A DNA stretch of 64,000 nucleotides from Luteimonas suaedae (GTDB lineage Bacteria; Pseudomonadota; Gammaproteobacteria; Xanthomonadales; Xanthomonadaceae). The notes under the pieces were generated by a model. That model saw only the letters and a program-made list of their open reading frames with translations, was not told where the DNA came from and ran no database searches. Shown piece after piece: positions 20,745-28,624 of the stretch (position 1 is the first letter of the stretch; each line of letters starts with the position of its first letter). The stretch covers positions 62,001-126,000 of the forward strand of contig NZ_VSSP01000005.1 in assembly GCF_008312895.1 (NCBI RefSeq). The letters run 5' to 3'. Position numbers and translations under genes: made by a program.

Positions 20745-20948
20745 ATGTCTGTCGCGAAAGTCATCGAGATCAATGCCGCATCCGCCACCAGCATCGAGGA
20801 TGCCGTCAAGCAGGGACTGAAGAAGACGTCCGAATCAGTGAAAGGCATCCGCGGCGTCTGGGTCAGCGAGATCAAGGCGGCGGTCGGCGACAACGGCGAC
20901 ATCAAGGAGTGGCGGGTGAACCTGCGGATTACCTTTGTGGTGGAGTGA
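20745..20948 (+). CDS. Dodecin (flavin-binding small protein)
   Basis: A 67-residue dodecin, a beta-alpha-beta-beta protein that assembles into a hollow 12-mer storing flavins. Family marks are VAKVIEINAASATSIEDAVK, KTSESVKGIRGVWV (with the flavin-stacking Trp) and IKEWRVNLRITFVV. The ATG at 20745 has GGGAGGA a few bases upstream and yields the normal dodecin length. It is a single gene, divergent from aroK and followed by a REPIN-like element. Confidence 0.94.
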   Translation: MSVAKVIEINAASATSIEDAVKQGLKKTSESVKGIRGVWVSEIKAAVGDNGDIKEWRVNLRITFVVE

Positions 20949-20997
20949 GGTCGTCGCGGGCAACGAGGCCCGCCGCGGCGTCGTCCGGGTCGACTCC

Positions 20998-21139
20998 GTA
21001 GGAGCGCGCCATGCGCGCGATGCCGCGGGTATCGGCAGGATCCGATGGATGCCGCGATTCCGGACCGGCAGGCGCGCCGGTCACCGGAATTCGCGGGCGG
21101 TGCGACACCCGCGGCATCGCGCGCATGGCGCGCTCCTAC
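20998..21139. repeat. REPIN-like GTAG palindromic element, copy B
   Basis: A 142-base element with the same GTAGGAGCGCGCCATGCGCG...CGCGCTCCTAC ends and the same inner hairpin as copy A. Its right end runs into the convergent kinase gene: the terminal CTAC gives the TAG stop codon of that gene (21136-21138, minus strand). Confidence 0.9.
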
Positions 21140-21957
21140 GGAGGGGCGACATCGGGGACGCGATCGGCCGATAGGCGCACCGTCCATTGCGCGATCGACG
21201 GCAGCATGCGCAGCGCCTGGCGGCTGACACGCTCGTAATGCTGCACGAAACGTTCGACCTCCTCGCGCGCCATCGCCCGACGCCGCGGTTGCGCGGCCTG
21301 CAACGCCTGCTCCTGCTGCCACCGCCACTCCGGCACGATTTCGAAGCCGGGTGGCCGCAGGAACAGCAGGCGGTCGATGCGGCGCCACAGCCGCGGATAA
21401 TCACGTGCGAGCGCGCGGTTGCAGTGACGTCGCCAGACGCCGTCACGATCCTCGTTACGTTCCAGCGCATTGACCGGTTCCACCAGGGCCGCCTCGTCTT
21501 CCGCCGGCGTGCCCAGGCACCATCCCTCGAAGATCGTCAGCCCGGTTCCCTCCACGCATGGCCAGTCGCCCCGCGGCAGGCGTGTGTCGGCAATCTTGTC
21601 GAAGCGCGGGAGCGCGACCGCGGCGCCTGTGCGCAGTGCATCCAGGGTCGTGCAGGCCAGGGCGAGATCGTGCGTGCCCGGCGGGCCGCGGGTGGCGAGC
21701 AGCGGGTGAACATCGCGGGCAAGGTCGGCGCGGGCGTCGCGGTCGAGATAGAAATCATCGAGCGAGACCGTCGCGGTTCCGATCCCGCATGCCCGCGCCC
21801 GCGCCGCGACCTGGGCGGCGAGCGTCGACTTGCCGCTGCCCTGCAGTCCGCAGATGCCGTAGATGCGGGCGCCGGACCCCAGCGCGTCGTCGAGCACCCG
21901 CGCCACGAAGGCATCGGCGAAACCGTTGCCGGACGTCGGGTGCGGGGACGGCGCCAT
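21136..21957 (-). CDS. P-loop kinase, D-glycerate 3-kinase-like
   Basis: A 273-residue kinase with Walker [13 protein letters not shown] at about residues 37-48. It also has [13 protein letters not shown], the RGPPGTHD segment, [15 protein letters not shown] and [10 protein letters not shown], which match the glycerate kinase/YGR205W family related to uridine and pantothenate kinases. The likely reaction is glycerate to 3-phosphoglycerate, but substrate assignment is by family only. The last residues and the stop codon come from the right end of a REPIN-like element, so the original C-terminus may have been trimmed or replaced. It is divergent from pdxH with a 17-base gap. Confidence 0.85.
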   Translation of the reverse strand: MAPSPHPTSGNGFADAFVARVLDDALGSGARIYGICGLQGSGKSTLAAQVAARARACGIGTATVSLDDFYLDRDARADLARDVHPLLATRGPPGTHDLALACTTLDALRTGAAVALPRFDKIADTRLPRGDWPCVEGTGLTIFEGWCLGTPAEDEAALVEPVNALERNEDRDGVWRRHCNRALARDYPRLWRRIDRLLFLRPPGFEIVPEWRWQQEQALQAAQPRRRAMAREEVERFVQHYERVSRQALRMLPSIAQWTVRLSADRVPDVAPP

Positions 21958-21974
21958 CGCGCCACAATAGCGCA

Positions 21975-22577
21975 ATGACCGATGCCGACCTCTACGCCGA
22001 AGCGCTGTCCACCTTCGATGCGCTGTTCGACCAGGCGCAGGCCGCGGGCGAACCCGATCGCACCGCGATGACCCTCGCAACGGCCGCGCTCGACGCCCGG
22101 CCGTCGGCGCGGATCGTGCTGCTGAAGGCGCACGACGCGCGGGGCTTCGTGTTCTACACCCACCTCGACGGACGCAAGGGGCGCGAGCTGCAGGAGAACC
22201 CGCACGCGGCGCTGCTGTTCTACTGGCCACGCGTGCGCAGCGGCGTGCAGGTACGGATCGAGGGGCTGGTATCCGTGGTCGACGACGCCGAGGCCGACGC
22301 CTATTTCGCCTCGCGCCCGCGCGGCAGCCAGCTCGGCGCCTGGGCCTCGAAGCAGTCCGAGCCGCTGGATTCGCGCGCGGCCTTCGAACGGCGGCTGGCC
22401 GGGTGCGAGCGCGAGTTCGAGGGCCGGCCGGTGTCGCGGCCGTCGCGCTGGGGCGGCCTGCGGGTGCGGCCGGAGCGGATCGAGTTCTGGTACGGCGCCG
22501 AGCACCGGTTGCACGAACGACATCTGTACGCATGCGACCGGGCCGGGGAGTGGTCGCGGCGGATGCTGTATCCATGA
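21975..22577 (+). CDS. pdxH: Pyridoxamine/pyridoxine 5'-phosphate oxidase
   Basis: This FMN-dependent oxidase makes pyridoxal 5'-phosphate, the last step of vitamin B6 synthesis and salvage. The 200-residue protein has [38 protein letters not shown] (FMN and phosphate contacts), [20 protein letters not shown] and the C-terminal signature [20 protein letters not shown]. The stop overlaps the ATG of the next gene by four bases, so it leads an operon with the acetyltransferase and cobalamin-binding genes. Confidence 0.96.
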   Translation: MTDADLYAEALSTFDALFDQAQAAGEPDRTAMTLATAALDARPSARIVLLKAHDARGFVFYTHLDGRKGRELQENPHAALLFYWPRVRSGVQVRIEGLVSVVDDAEADAYFASRPRGSQLGAWASKQSEPLDSRAAFERRLAGCEREFEGRPVSRPSRWGGLRVRPERIEFWYGAEHRLHERHLYACDRAGEWSRRMLYP

Positions 22578-23035
22578 GCGGGCGCTGCATGGTACGCGTG
22601 GCCGTCCGCGCCGATGCGACGGCGTGGGCGCCGCTGCGCCAGGCGCTGTGGCCGGACGAGGATCCGGACCGGCACGGCGCGGATATCGACGACATCCTGT
22701 CCAAGCCCGGGCGCGCGGCCGGTTTTCTGGCCGTCGGCGCCGACGGCGCGGCGCTCGGGTTCGCCGAGGCGACGATCCGCGTCGACTACGTCAACGGCAC
22801 CCGGAGCAGTCCGGTCGGCTTTCTCGAGGGCTGGTACGTGGTGCCGGCCGCGCGCCGCGACGGCATCGGTCGCGCGCTGGTGGCCGCGGTCGAGGACTGG
22901 ACGCGGCAGCAGGGCTGCGCCGAACTGGCGTCCGATACCTGGATCGACAATGCTCCGGCCGAACGCGCGCACGCCGCCTGCGGCTTCGAGGAGACCGAGC
23001 GCGTGGTCTATTTCCGCAAGCGGCTGGACGGCTGA
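22574..23035 (+). CDS. GNAT acetyltransferase, aminoglycoside 6'-N-acetyltransferase-like
   Basis: A 153-residue GNAT protein. It shows the N-terminal [37 protein letters not shown], the [21 protein letters not shown] acetyl-CoA binding loop and a closing [19 protein letters not shown]. This combination (LRQALWP, LEGWYV, GFEET...FRK) is that of chromosomal AAC(6')-I enzymes such as those of Stenotrophomonas, which acetylate amikacin, tobramycin and related drugs. The true substrate could instead be a cell metabolite. It is coupled to pdxH by an ATGA overlap. Confidence 0.82.
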   Translation: MSGRCMVRVAVRADATAWAPLRQALWPDEDPDRHGADIDDILSKPGRAAGFLAVGADGAALGFAEATIRVDYVNGTRSSPVGFLEGWYVVPAARRDGIGRALVAAVEDWTRQQGCAELASDTWIDNAPAERAHAACGFEETERVVYFRKRLDG

Positions 23036-23038
23036 GAC

Positions 23039-23836
23039 ATGGGCCCGCGCCGCATCGTCTGCTTGACCGAGGAGCCGACCGAGACGCTGTACGCGCTCGG
23101 CGAGCAGGACCGCATCGTCGGCATCAGCGGCTTCACCGTGCGTCCGCCCCGGGCGCGGAAGGAAAAGCCGAAGGTCAGCGCGTTCACCAGCGCCAAGATC
23201 GACGAGATCCTGAAGCTGCGGCCGGACCTGGCAATCGGGTTTTCCGACATCCAGGCCGACATCGCCGCCGAGCTGGTGCGCAACGGCGTGGAGGTGTGGA
23301 TCAGCAACCATCGCAGCGTCGAGGGCATCCTCGACTACGTGCGCCGGCTCGGCGCCCTGGTCGGGGCCGGGCCGCGCGCCGATGCCTACGCGGACGAACT
23401 GCGGCGCGGGCTCGATGCGGTCGCGGCGGAGTCGGCGCGCCTGCCGCGGAGGCCGAAGGTGTACTTCGAGGAGTGGGACGAGCCGCCGATCACCGGCATC
23501 CGCTGGGTCGCCGAACTGGTCCGCATCGCCGGCGGCGACGACGTGTTCCCGGAACTGGCGGCCGAGCCGCTGGCCAAGCAGCGCATCCTCGCCGACGGCG
23601 CCGAGGCGGCCCGGCGCGCGCCGGACATCGTGCTCGGCTCCTGGTGCGGCAAGCGTTTCCGGCCGGAGAAGGTGGCCGCGCGGCCGGGCTGGGCGGCGGT
23701 ACCGGCGGTGCGCGACGGCGAGCTGCACGAGATCAAGTCGCCGCTGATCCTGCAGCCCGGCCCCGCCGCGCTGACCGACGGCGTGCGCGCGATCGCGGAC
23801 ATCGTGCAGGCCTGGGCCGCGCGCCGCGCGCCCTGA
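23039..23836 (+). CDS. BtuF-like cobalamin-binding / ABC substrate-binding-fold protein, no signal peptide
   Basis: A 265-residue protein with the two-lobe fold of helical-backbone substrate-binding proteins (BtuF, FepB class). Motifs are RIVCLTEEPTETLYALGEQDRIVGIS, ILKLRPDLAIGFSDIQADIAAEL, VYFEEWDEPPITGIRWVAELV and APDIVLGSWCG. It lacks any signal peptide, starting directly at the first beta strand, and no permease or ATPase gene is nearby. So it may be a cytoplasmic or salvage-related member, or a protein named cobalamin-binding only by homology. It is last in the pdxH operon, three bases after the acetyltransferase. Confidence 0.8.
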   Translation: MGPRRIVCLTEEPTETLYALGEQDRIVGISGFTVRPPRARKEKPKVSAFTSAKIDEILKLRPDLAIGFSDIQADIAAELVRNGVEVWISNHRSVEGILDYVRRLGALVGAGPRADAYADELRRGLDAVAAESARLPRRPKVYFEEWDEPPITGIRWVAELVRIAGGDDVFPELAAEPLAKQRILADGAEAARRAPDIVLGSWCGKRFRPEKVAARPGWAAVPAVRDGELHEIKSPLILQPGPAALTDGVRAIADIVQAWAARRAP

Positions 23837-25234
23837 TCAGGCCGGCGCGCGGGTGCGCCCGGCGAGCGCGGCGCCGACGGCCGCCAGCGCGCAGGTCAGC
23901 GCGAAACTCAGGCCGAACGCCAGCGCCGGCGCGCGCGTGAGCAAGGTCGCCACCACCGAACCGCTCACCGCCAGCACCGTGGCGATGGCGAGCGCGTCGG
24001 CCAGTTGCAGGGCGGAACTGTTGCGGCCCTGTTCCGCCGGCGCCGACAGTGCCAGGGTGAGCACCGACAGGCTGGGGTAGGTCACCCCCATGCCCAGGCC
24101 AGTCAGCGTCCAGCCCACGAGGGCCAGTGCAACGCCGCCGGGCAATAACAGTCCCAGCGGCACCAGTGCGATGCCGGCGGCCATGAGGGTCAGGCCGACC
24201 CGCAGCAGCGCGGCGCGCGTCCACGCCCGCGTCGTGTGGCCCTGGTACCAGGAACCCAGCGACCAGCCCAGGGCGCCCACGCTCAGGCCCACCCCGGCCC
24301 ACGCCGGCGACAGCCCGAACTCGCGCGACAGCATCAGCGGGATGAATACCTCGGTGCCGAAGAACGCCGCGCTGGCCAGGGCGCGCAGCGCGATCACGCT
24401 GGGCAGCCCGCGCCGCAGGCCGAAGCTGCCGGCCGGCAGCAGCCGTTGCGCCGCGAGCAGCAGCCCGCCGAGGGACAGCGCCAGCAGGGCAAAGCCGAGC
24501 GCGTCGTGGCGCTGCGCCGCCAGGTGCAGGGCACAGGCGCTGGTGGCCGCGAGCACCGCCCAGGGCAGGCGATCGTCGCCTTCCGCGCTCCCGCCTGCCT
24601 GCGCCGCGGCCAAGCCGCGCAACCCGGGCCGCATCAGCCATGCCGCCGGGATCGCCAGCAGCGGCACCGCCAGGAATACCCAGCGCCAGCCCAGGTGCTC
24701 GACCATGAGTCCGCTGATGGCCGGGCCGATCAGCGACGGCACCACCCAGGCCGCCGAGAACGCGGCGAACACGCGTGGCCGCAATGCGACCGGATAGGTC
24801 CGCCCGACCACCACGTAGACCGCGACCGACAGCGCGCCGGCGCCGAATCCCTGCACGATCCGGCCGGCCAGAAGCATCGCCATGTTCGTCGCCAGCCCGG
24901 CGATCAGCAGGCCGGCGACGAACCAGGCCACCCCGCGCCACAGCACCGGCGCCGGACCGCGCGCATCGGCGCCGCGCCCGGCGGTGACCATGCCAACCAC
25001 GCTCGCCGCCAGCGTGCCGCCGAACGCTAGCGCGTACAGCGGCAGCCCATCCAGTGCCTGGGCCACGGTCGGCATCGCGGTGGCGACCGCCAGCGCCTCG
25101 AACGCCACCAGCGACACCAGGGCCACCATGCCGATCGTCAGCGTCCGGTAGCGCGGCGACAGCACGCCGTCCGTTCGCCCGGGAGCGGCCGCGCCGTCGG
25201 GCGCCGGCACCTCGACATCCTCCTGCGTCTGCAT
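23837..25234 (-). CDS. MFS transporter (drug-resistance-like)
   Basis: A 465-residue major facilitator with 12-14 hydrophobic helices after a polar N-terminal tail of about 28 residues. The first helix region reads MVALVSLVAFEALAVATAMPTVAQAL, typical of the DHA2/multidrug class; motif A is degenerate (GRGADARGPAPVL) and motif C-like glycine patterns occur (AAWVVPSLIGPAISG). The exported compound is unknown. The ATG at 25234 has AGGTGCCG upstream and was preferred to a 29-residue longer frame. It is convergent with the cobalamin-binding gene, with adjacent stops. Confidence 0.88.
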   Translation of the reverse strand: MQTQEDVEVPAPDGAAAPGRTDGVLSPRYRTLTIGMVALVSLVAFEALAVATAMPTVAQALDGLPLYALAFGGTLAASVVGMVTAGRGADARGPAPVLWRGVAWFVAGLLIAGLATNMAMLLAGRIVQGFGAGALSVAVYVVVGRTYPVALRPRVFAAFSAAWVVPSLIGPAISGLMVEHLGWRWVFLAVPLLAIPAAWLMRPGLRGLAAAQAGGSAEGDDRLPWAVLAATSACALHLAAQRHDALGFALLALSLGGLLLAAQRLLPAGSFGLRRGLPSVIALRALASAAFFGTEVFIPLMLSREFGLSPAWAGVGLSVGALGWSLGSWYQGHTTRAWTRAALLRVGLTLMAAGIALVPLGLLLPGGVALALVGWTLTGLGMGVTYPSLSVLTLALSAPAEQGRNSSALQLADALAIATVLAVSGSVVATLLTRAPALAFGLSFALTCALAAVGAALAGRTRAPA

Positions 25235-25449
25235 TCGGCACCTCGGGAAGACAGGTGTGCAGCTTAGGACCTCGAGTCCACTTGAGATCAATCTGTTGGG
25301 CAGGAAGGATGGATGGACCACCGCATTCCGGGATGACGAGCCATCTCGTCCGCGCCTGCCTGCGATTCCCGGGCCGCCCGGTGCGCAAGTCTGTTCCCAT
25401 CGACCGGCGCGCCTGCGATCATCGTCGCTTCCTTCCCCGGAGCGATGCG

Positions 25450-25845
25450 ATGAACCAGGCGGCGATGCAGGATCTGGCCAAGCTGTTGTTGCGCATTACG
25501 CTGGGGGCGCTGATCCTGCTGCACGGTATCGCCAAGCTGCAGAACGGGCTCGACCAGATCGAATCGTTGCTGCGGATGCACGGCTTGCCGACGTTCTTCG
25601 CCTACGGCGCGCTGGTCGGCGAGGTGCTGGCGCCGCTGATGCTGATCGTCGGCTTCCATGCCCGCATCGGTGCGGTGCTGGTGGCGGCGAATATGCTGTT
25701 CGCGCTGTGGCTGGCGCACTTGGGACAGTTCGGCCAGCTGAACGCCCAGGGCGGCTGGGCGCTGGAACTGCAGGCGATGTTCCTGGTCGCCGCGGTCACG
25801 GTCGCGCTGCTGGGCCCCGGGCGCTTCTCAGTCAATGCACGTTGA
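25450..25845 (+). CDS. DoxX family membrane protein
   Basis: A 131-residue protein with four hydrophobic helices, starting LAKLLLRITLGALILLHGIAKL and continuing with GALVGEVLAPLMLIVGFHARIGA, typical of the DoxX family. Members are linked to quinol oxidation, thiosulfate metabolism or redox stress, but most have no defined role. It is a single gene with GGAG upstream of a closely spaced pair of candidate ATGs; the second (25450) gives the normal N-terminus. Confidence 0.88.
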   Translation: MNQAAMQDLAKLLLRITLGALILLHGIAKLQNGLDQIESLLRMHGLPTFFAYGALVGEVLAPLMLIVGFHARIGAVLVAANMLFALWLAHLGQFGQLNAQGGWALELQAMFLVAAVTVALLGPGRFSVNAR

Positions 25846-25914
25846 TGCCGCCGGCCGTGCCGGGCACCACTCGATCCGTCAGGATCGATGCTTGCCGGTC
25901 ATGGCGACCCATGC

Positions 25915-25942
25915 GTAGAGCGGAGCTTGCTTCGCGCTCCGG
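25915..25942. repeat. GTAGAGCGGAGC short palindrome, copy 1
   Basis: GTAGAGCGGAGCTTGCTTCGCGCTCC folds into a short hairpin (GGAGC with GCTCC). It shares its GTAG head and GCGGAGCTTG sequence with two larger elements at 38238-38304 and 42023-42138, so it is a single unit of a second GTAG-headed repeat family distinct from the long elements. Confidence 0.7.
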
Positions 25943-25986
25943 CTCCCGGGCTCCAGATCAGTCGCGCGAACCTGCCGCGTGTCCGC

Positions 25987-26511
25987 TCATTGCGGATAGA
26001 CGTCGCGGCTGAAGCGCAACTCCGAGCGCACGCCGTCCCCGGTCACGATCTCCAGATCGAAGCGCAGGGTATCCGGCGGGGTGACGCGGACGATGCCGAC
26101 ATAGTCGAGCAGCGCCTGTTCCGGATCCGCCCCGTCATCACCGCTGCGCACCTCGCGCAGCTCCAGCGGCTGGCGCACGCCGCGCAGGTCGATGACATTG
26201 CCCCGGATCCGCGCCGGCAGCGCCGTTTCCTGCCGCTCCGGCCCCTCGCGCACCCCGACCAGCAGCAACACGCTGCGCGGACTGCGTTCGATGCCGTACT
26301 GCCGCGCCACGGCCTCGTTCAAGGCGGCCGTGGGTACCACGCTGGCACGGACGGTGACGTCGCCGGCGCGTACCACCGCCTCCCGGTGGCTCTGCGCGGC
26401 GCGGTCGTCCGGCGGCACCGGTGCGACGCCGCAGGCGGTCAGCGTCATCGCCAGCAGCATCGCGGCCACCGCAATTGGTGAGGTCGCCAGCACCCCGTAG
26501 GAGCGCGCCAT
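25987..26511 (-). CDS. Probable lipoprotein (DUF4426-like)
   Basis: An exported protein with a lipobox LTAC after a hydrophobic stretch (AVAAMLLAMTLTAC), followed by about 145 residues including VRASVVPTAALNEAVARQYGI, GNVIDLRGVRQPLELREV and YVGIVRVTPPDTLRFDLEIV. This pattern fits DUF4426 periplasmic proteins of unknown function. The start is uncertain. An ATG at 26511 inside a REPIN-like element would give the N-terminus MARSYG; a GTG at 26493 just outside it gives 168 residues. Neither has a good ribosome site. The former supplies the basic residue expected of a signal peptide. Confidence 0.75.
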   Translation of the reverse strand: MARSYGVLATSPIAVAAMLLAMTLTACGVAPVPPDDRAAQSHREAVVRAGDVTVRASVVPTAALNEAVARQYGIERSPRSVLLLVGVREGPERQETALPARIRGNVIDLRGVRQPLELREVRSGDDGADPEQALLDYVGIVRVTPPDTLRFDLEIVTGDGVRSELRFSRDVYPQ

Positions 26512-26637
26512 GCGCGCGATGCCGCGGGTGTCGGCAAGATCCGGTGGATGCCACGATTCTGGACCGGCAAACCCACCGGACATCGGAGTCGCCGGCGGCG
26601 ATGCGCCCGCGGCATCGCGCGCATGGCGCGCTCCTAC
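26497..26637. repeat. REPIN-like GTAG palindromic element, copy C
   Basis: A 141-base element with the same terminal inverted repeats and a slightly divergent core (ACCCACCGGACATCGGAG in place of the inner hairpin). It lies between proC (stop 40 bases away) and the lipoprotein gene, on whose 5' end it encroaches. Confidence 0.88.
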
Positions 26638-26677
26638 GAGAGCGGCATCGATCGTAGCGGTGCGGCCGCGGCGCGGC

Positions 26678-27532
26678 TCAGTCATTGGCCGCCGACAGCT
26701 CGCCGCCGCGGACGGTCGCGTTGCGGATCGCCTGGGCCGCCAGCGCGCGCAGGCCGCCGGCCTCGAAGGTCTCCACCGCGGCGTGGGTGGTGCCGCCGGG
26801 CGAGGTCACGCGGCGACGCAGCTCGGCCGGTGATTCGCCAGACTCGGTGAGCATGCGCGCGGCGCCCAGTACCGTCTGCAGCACCAGCGTGCGGGCGGCA
26901 TCGGCGGGCAGGCCTTCGGCCTTCGCCGCCTCTTCCATCGCCTCGGCCAGCAGGAACACGTAGGCCGGGCCGCTGCCGGAGACCGCGGTCACGGCATCCA
27001 TCTTCGCCTCGTCGTCGATCCAGACGGTGGTGCCGGCGGACGCCAGCAGCGCCTCGGCCCGCGCGCGGCCCGCGGCATCGACCCGCGGATTGGCATACAG
27101 CCCGGTGACGCCGGCGCCGAGCAGGGCGGGGGTGTTGGGCATGGTGCGCACCACGGCCATTTCACCACCGAGCCAGCGGTCGAGCTGCGCCGAGGTGATG
27201 CCGGCGGCGATCGAGACCGCCATCGGCCGTTCGGCCTGGGCCTTGTCGCCCAGCGTCGCGCAGACCTCGCGCATCACCTGTGGCTTGACCGCGAACACCC
27301 AGGCGTCGGCGCCGTCGACCGCGGTGCCGGCATCGGCGAATACCGACACGCCGAAATCGGCGGCCAGGCCCTGGCGGGCGGCCTCGTTCGGCTCGGCGAC
27401 GCGGACCGTCGCCGGCGCCGCGCCGTTGGCGATCAATCCGCCGATCAGGCTGCGGGCCATGTTGCCGCCGCCGATGAAGGCGACGGTGCCGGGTGCGGCG
27501 GTCGATGCGCGGTGGTCGGTTGCTGTGGGCAT
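26678..27532 (-). CDS. proC: Pyrroline-5-carboxylate reductase
   Basis: It reduces pyrroline-5-carboxylate to proline with NAD(P)H. The 284-residue protein has the N-terminal dinucleotide motif AFIGGGNMARSLIGGL, FAVKPQVM, VRTMPNTPALLGAGVTGLYA, the VSGSGPAYVFLL signature and the closing RRRVTSPGGTTHAAVE. The ATG at 27532 was chosen because upstream in-frame codons belong to non-coding repeat DNA. It probably forms a unit with yggS upstream, a frequent pairing, although a REPIN-like element separates the two here. Confidence 0.96.
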   Translation of the reverse strand: MPTATDHRASTAAPGTVAFIGGGNMARSLIGGLIANGAAPATVRVAEPNEAARQGLAADFGVSVFADAGTAVDGADAWVFAVKPQVMREVCATLGDKAQAERPMAVSIAAGITSAQLDRWLGGEMAVVRTMPNTPALLGAGVTGLYANPRVDAAGRARAEALLASAGTTVWIDDEAKMDAVTAVSGSGPAYVFLLAEAMEEAAKAEGLPADAARTLVLQTVLGAARMLTESGESPAELRRRVTSPGGTTHAAVETFEAGGLRALAAQAIRNATVRGGELSAAND

Positions 27533-27606
27533 GGAATGCGATCCGGTACGTGCCGACCGCCTAGGATGCCTGACCGACCGCGGGAACGCACACCGCCGGT
27601 CGTCTC

Positions 27607-27748
27607 GTAGGAGCGCGCCACGCGCGCGATACCGCGGGTATGGCACCGCCCGCGCATTCCGGGGACCGGCGCGCCTGCCGGTCCAGAATCGCGGCATCCG
27701 CCGGATCCTGCCGACACCCGCGGCATCGCGCGCATGGCTCTCTCCTAC
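27607..27748. repeat. REPIN-like GTAG palindromic element, copy D
   Basis: A 142-base copy between yggS and proC. It keeps the head and tail, with small changes (CCACGCGCGCGATACCGCGGG on the left, GCATGGCTCTCTCCTAC on the right). Those changes break a few arm pairs, so it may be an older copy. Confidence 0.87.
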
Positions 27749-27764
27749 GAAGGCGGGGTGCGAT

Positions 27765-28475
27765 TCACCGCCTTTCGCGCGGCCCGAATAGCGCCGTGCC
27801 TACGCGCACCAGCGTGGCGCCCTCGGCGACTGCCTGTTCGAGGTCGTCGCTCATCCCCATCGACAGCGTGTCGACGCCTGAATGCGTCGCCGCCAACGCA
27901 TCGAACAGCGCCCGCATCCGCGCGAAGGCGGCGCGGCGGCGCTGCGGATCCGGATGCGGCGCCGGGATCGCCATCAGTCCGCGCAGCGCCAGCCGCGGTT
28001 CGGCGGCGACCGCCGCGGCCAGGGCAGGCACGTCTTCCGGACGGCAGCCATGCTTGCTGTGCTCGTCATCGATATTGACCTGCACCAGCGCATTCAGCGG
28101 GGCACGCTGCGGCGGGCGGTGGCGCGCCAGCGCGGCGGCCAGTTTCGGCCGGTCGACCGTCTGTACCCAGTCGAACAGCTCGGCCGCCTGTTTCGCCTTG
28201 TTCGACTGCAGATGGCCGATCAGGTGCCATTCGATCGGCTGGCCGGCGAGCGCGGCGATCTTGCCTGCCGCTTCCTGCACGTAGTTCTCGCCGAAGCCGG
28301 GCCGCGCCTCGCCCCGCGCCAGGCGCAGCGTGCACAAAGCGTCGATCTCGCCGGCGTCGCGGGTCTTGCCGACCGCCAGCAGCACCGGCGCTGGCCGGTC
28401 CGCATGGCAGGCGGCGTTGACGATCCTGAGAGTCACGGCCTGCAGCCGCTGGGCGAGTTCAGTGTCCTGGGGCAT
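27765..28475 (-). CDS. yggS: YggS-family PLP homeostasis protein
   Basis: A 236-residue single-domain PLP-binding protein of the YggS/PROSC family that buffers cellular pyridoxal phosphate. It has the fold of the alanine racemase barrel, with the PLP lysine at Lys37 in LLAVGKTRD, FGENYVQEA, EWHLIGHLQSNKAK, VNIDDEHSKHG and LSMGMSDDLEQAV. The length is normal. It is divergent from pilT, the conserved gammaproteobacterial arrangement, and lies upstream of proC. Confidence 0.95.
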   Translation of the reverse strand: MPQDTELAQRLQAVTLRIVNAACHADRPAPVLLAVGKTRDAGEIDALCTLRLARGEARPGFGENYVQEAAGKIAALAGQPIEWHLIGHLQSNKAKQAAELFDWVQTVDRPKLAAALARHRPPQRAPLNALVQVNIDDEHSKHGCRPEDVPALAAAVAAEPRLALRGLMAIPAPHPDPQRRRAAFARMRALFDALAATHSGVDTLSMGMSDDLEQAVAEGATLVRVGTALFGPRERR

Positions 28476-28518
28476 CGGCGTGAGTGCCGGCGCGTGGCCG
28501 GTCAGTTGTTTGCGGCTG

Positions 28519-28547
28519 GATTTGTGACGCGAGTAGAGGGCTATACT
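28519..28547 (+). promoter_or_regulatory. Candidate sigma-70 promoter of pilT
   Basis: TATACT at 28542-28547 is a strong -10 match in otherwise GC-rich DNA. The -35 region about 17 bases upstream (GATTTG) is weak. It lies in the divergent yggS-pilT gap and would give a leader of about 70 bases for pilT. This is inference from hexamer matching only. Confidence 0.4.
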
Positions 28548-28624
28548 GCCGCCCGGGGGTAGGCTGGGCCAGCCTTGGCGTTGGTCCGGGCTTCATCGAT
28601 ACAGTTGCTGTGCAGGGGACACGC

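Noticed and set aside
20929..21238. Short frames beginning MRAMPR or containing MARSYG in the REPIN-like elements
   Set aside because: The same peptides recur because the DNA repeats; arms and cores show no codon bias, no ribosome sites and no conservation of one frame.
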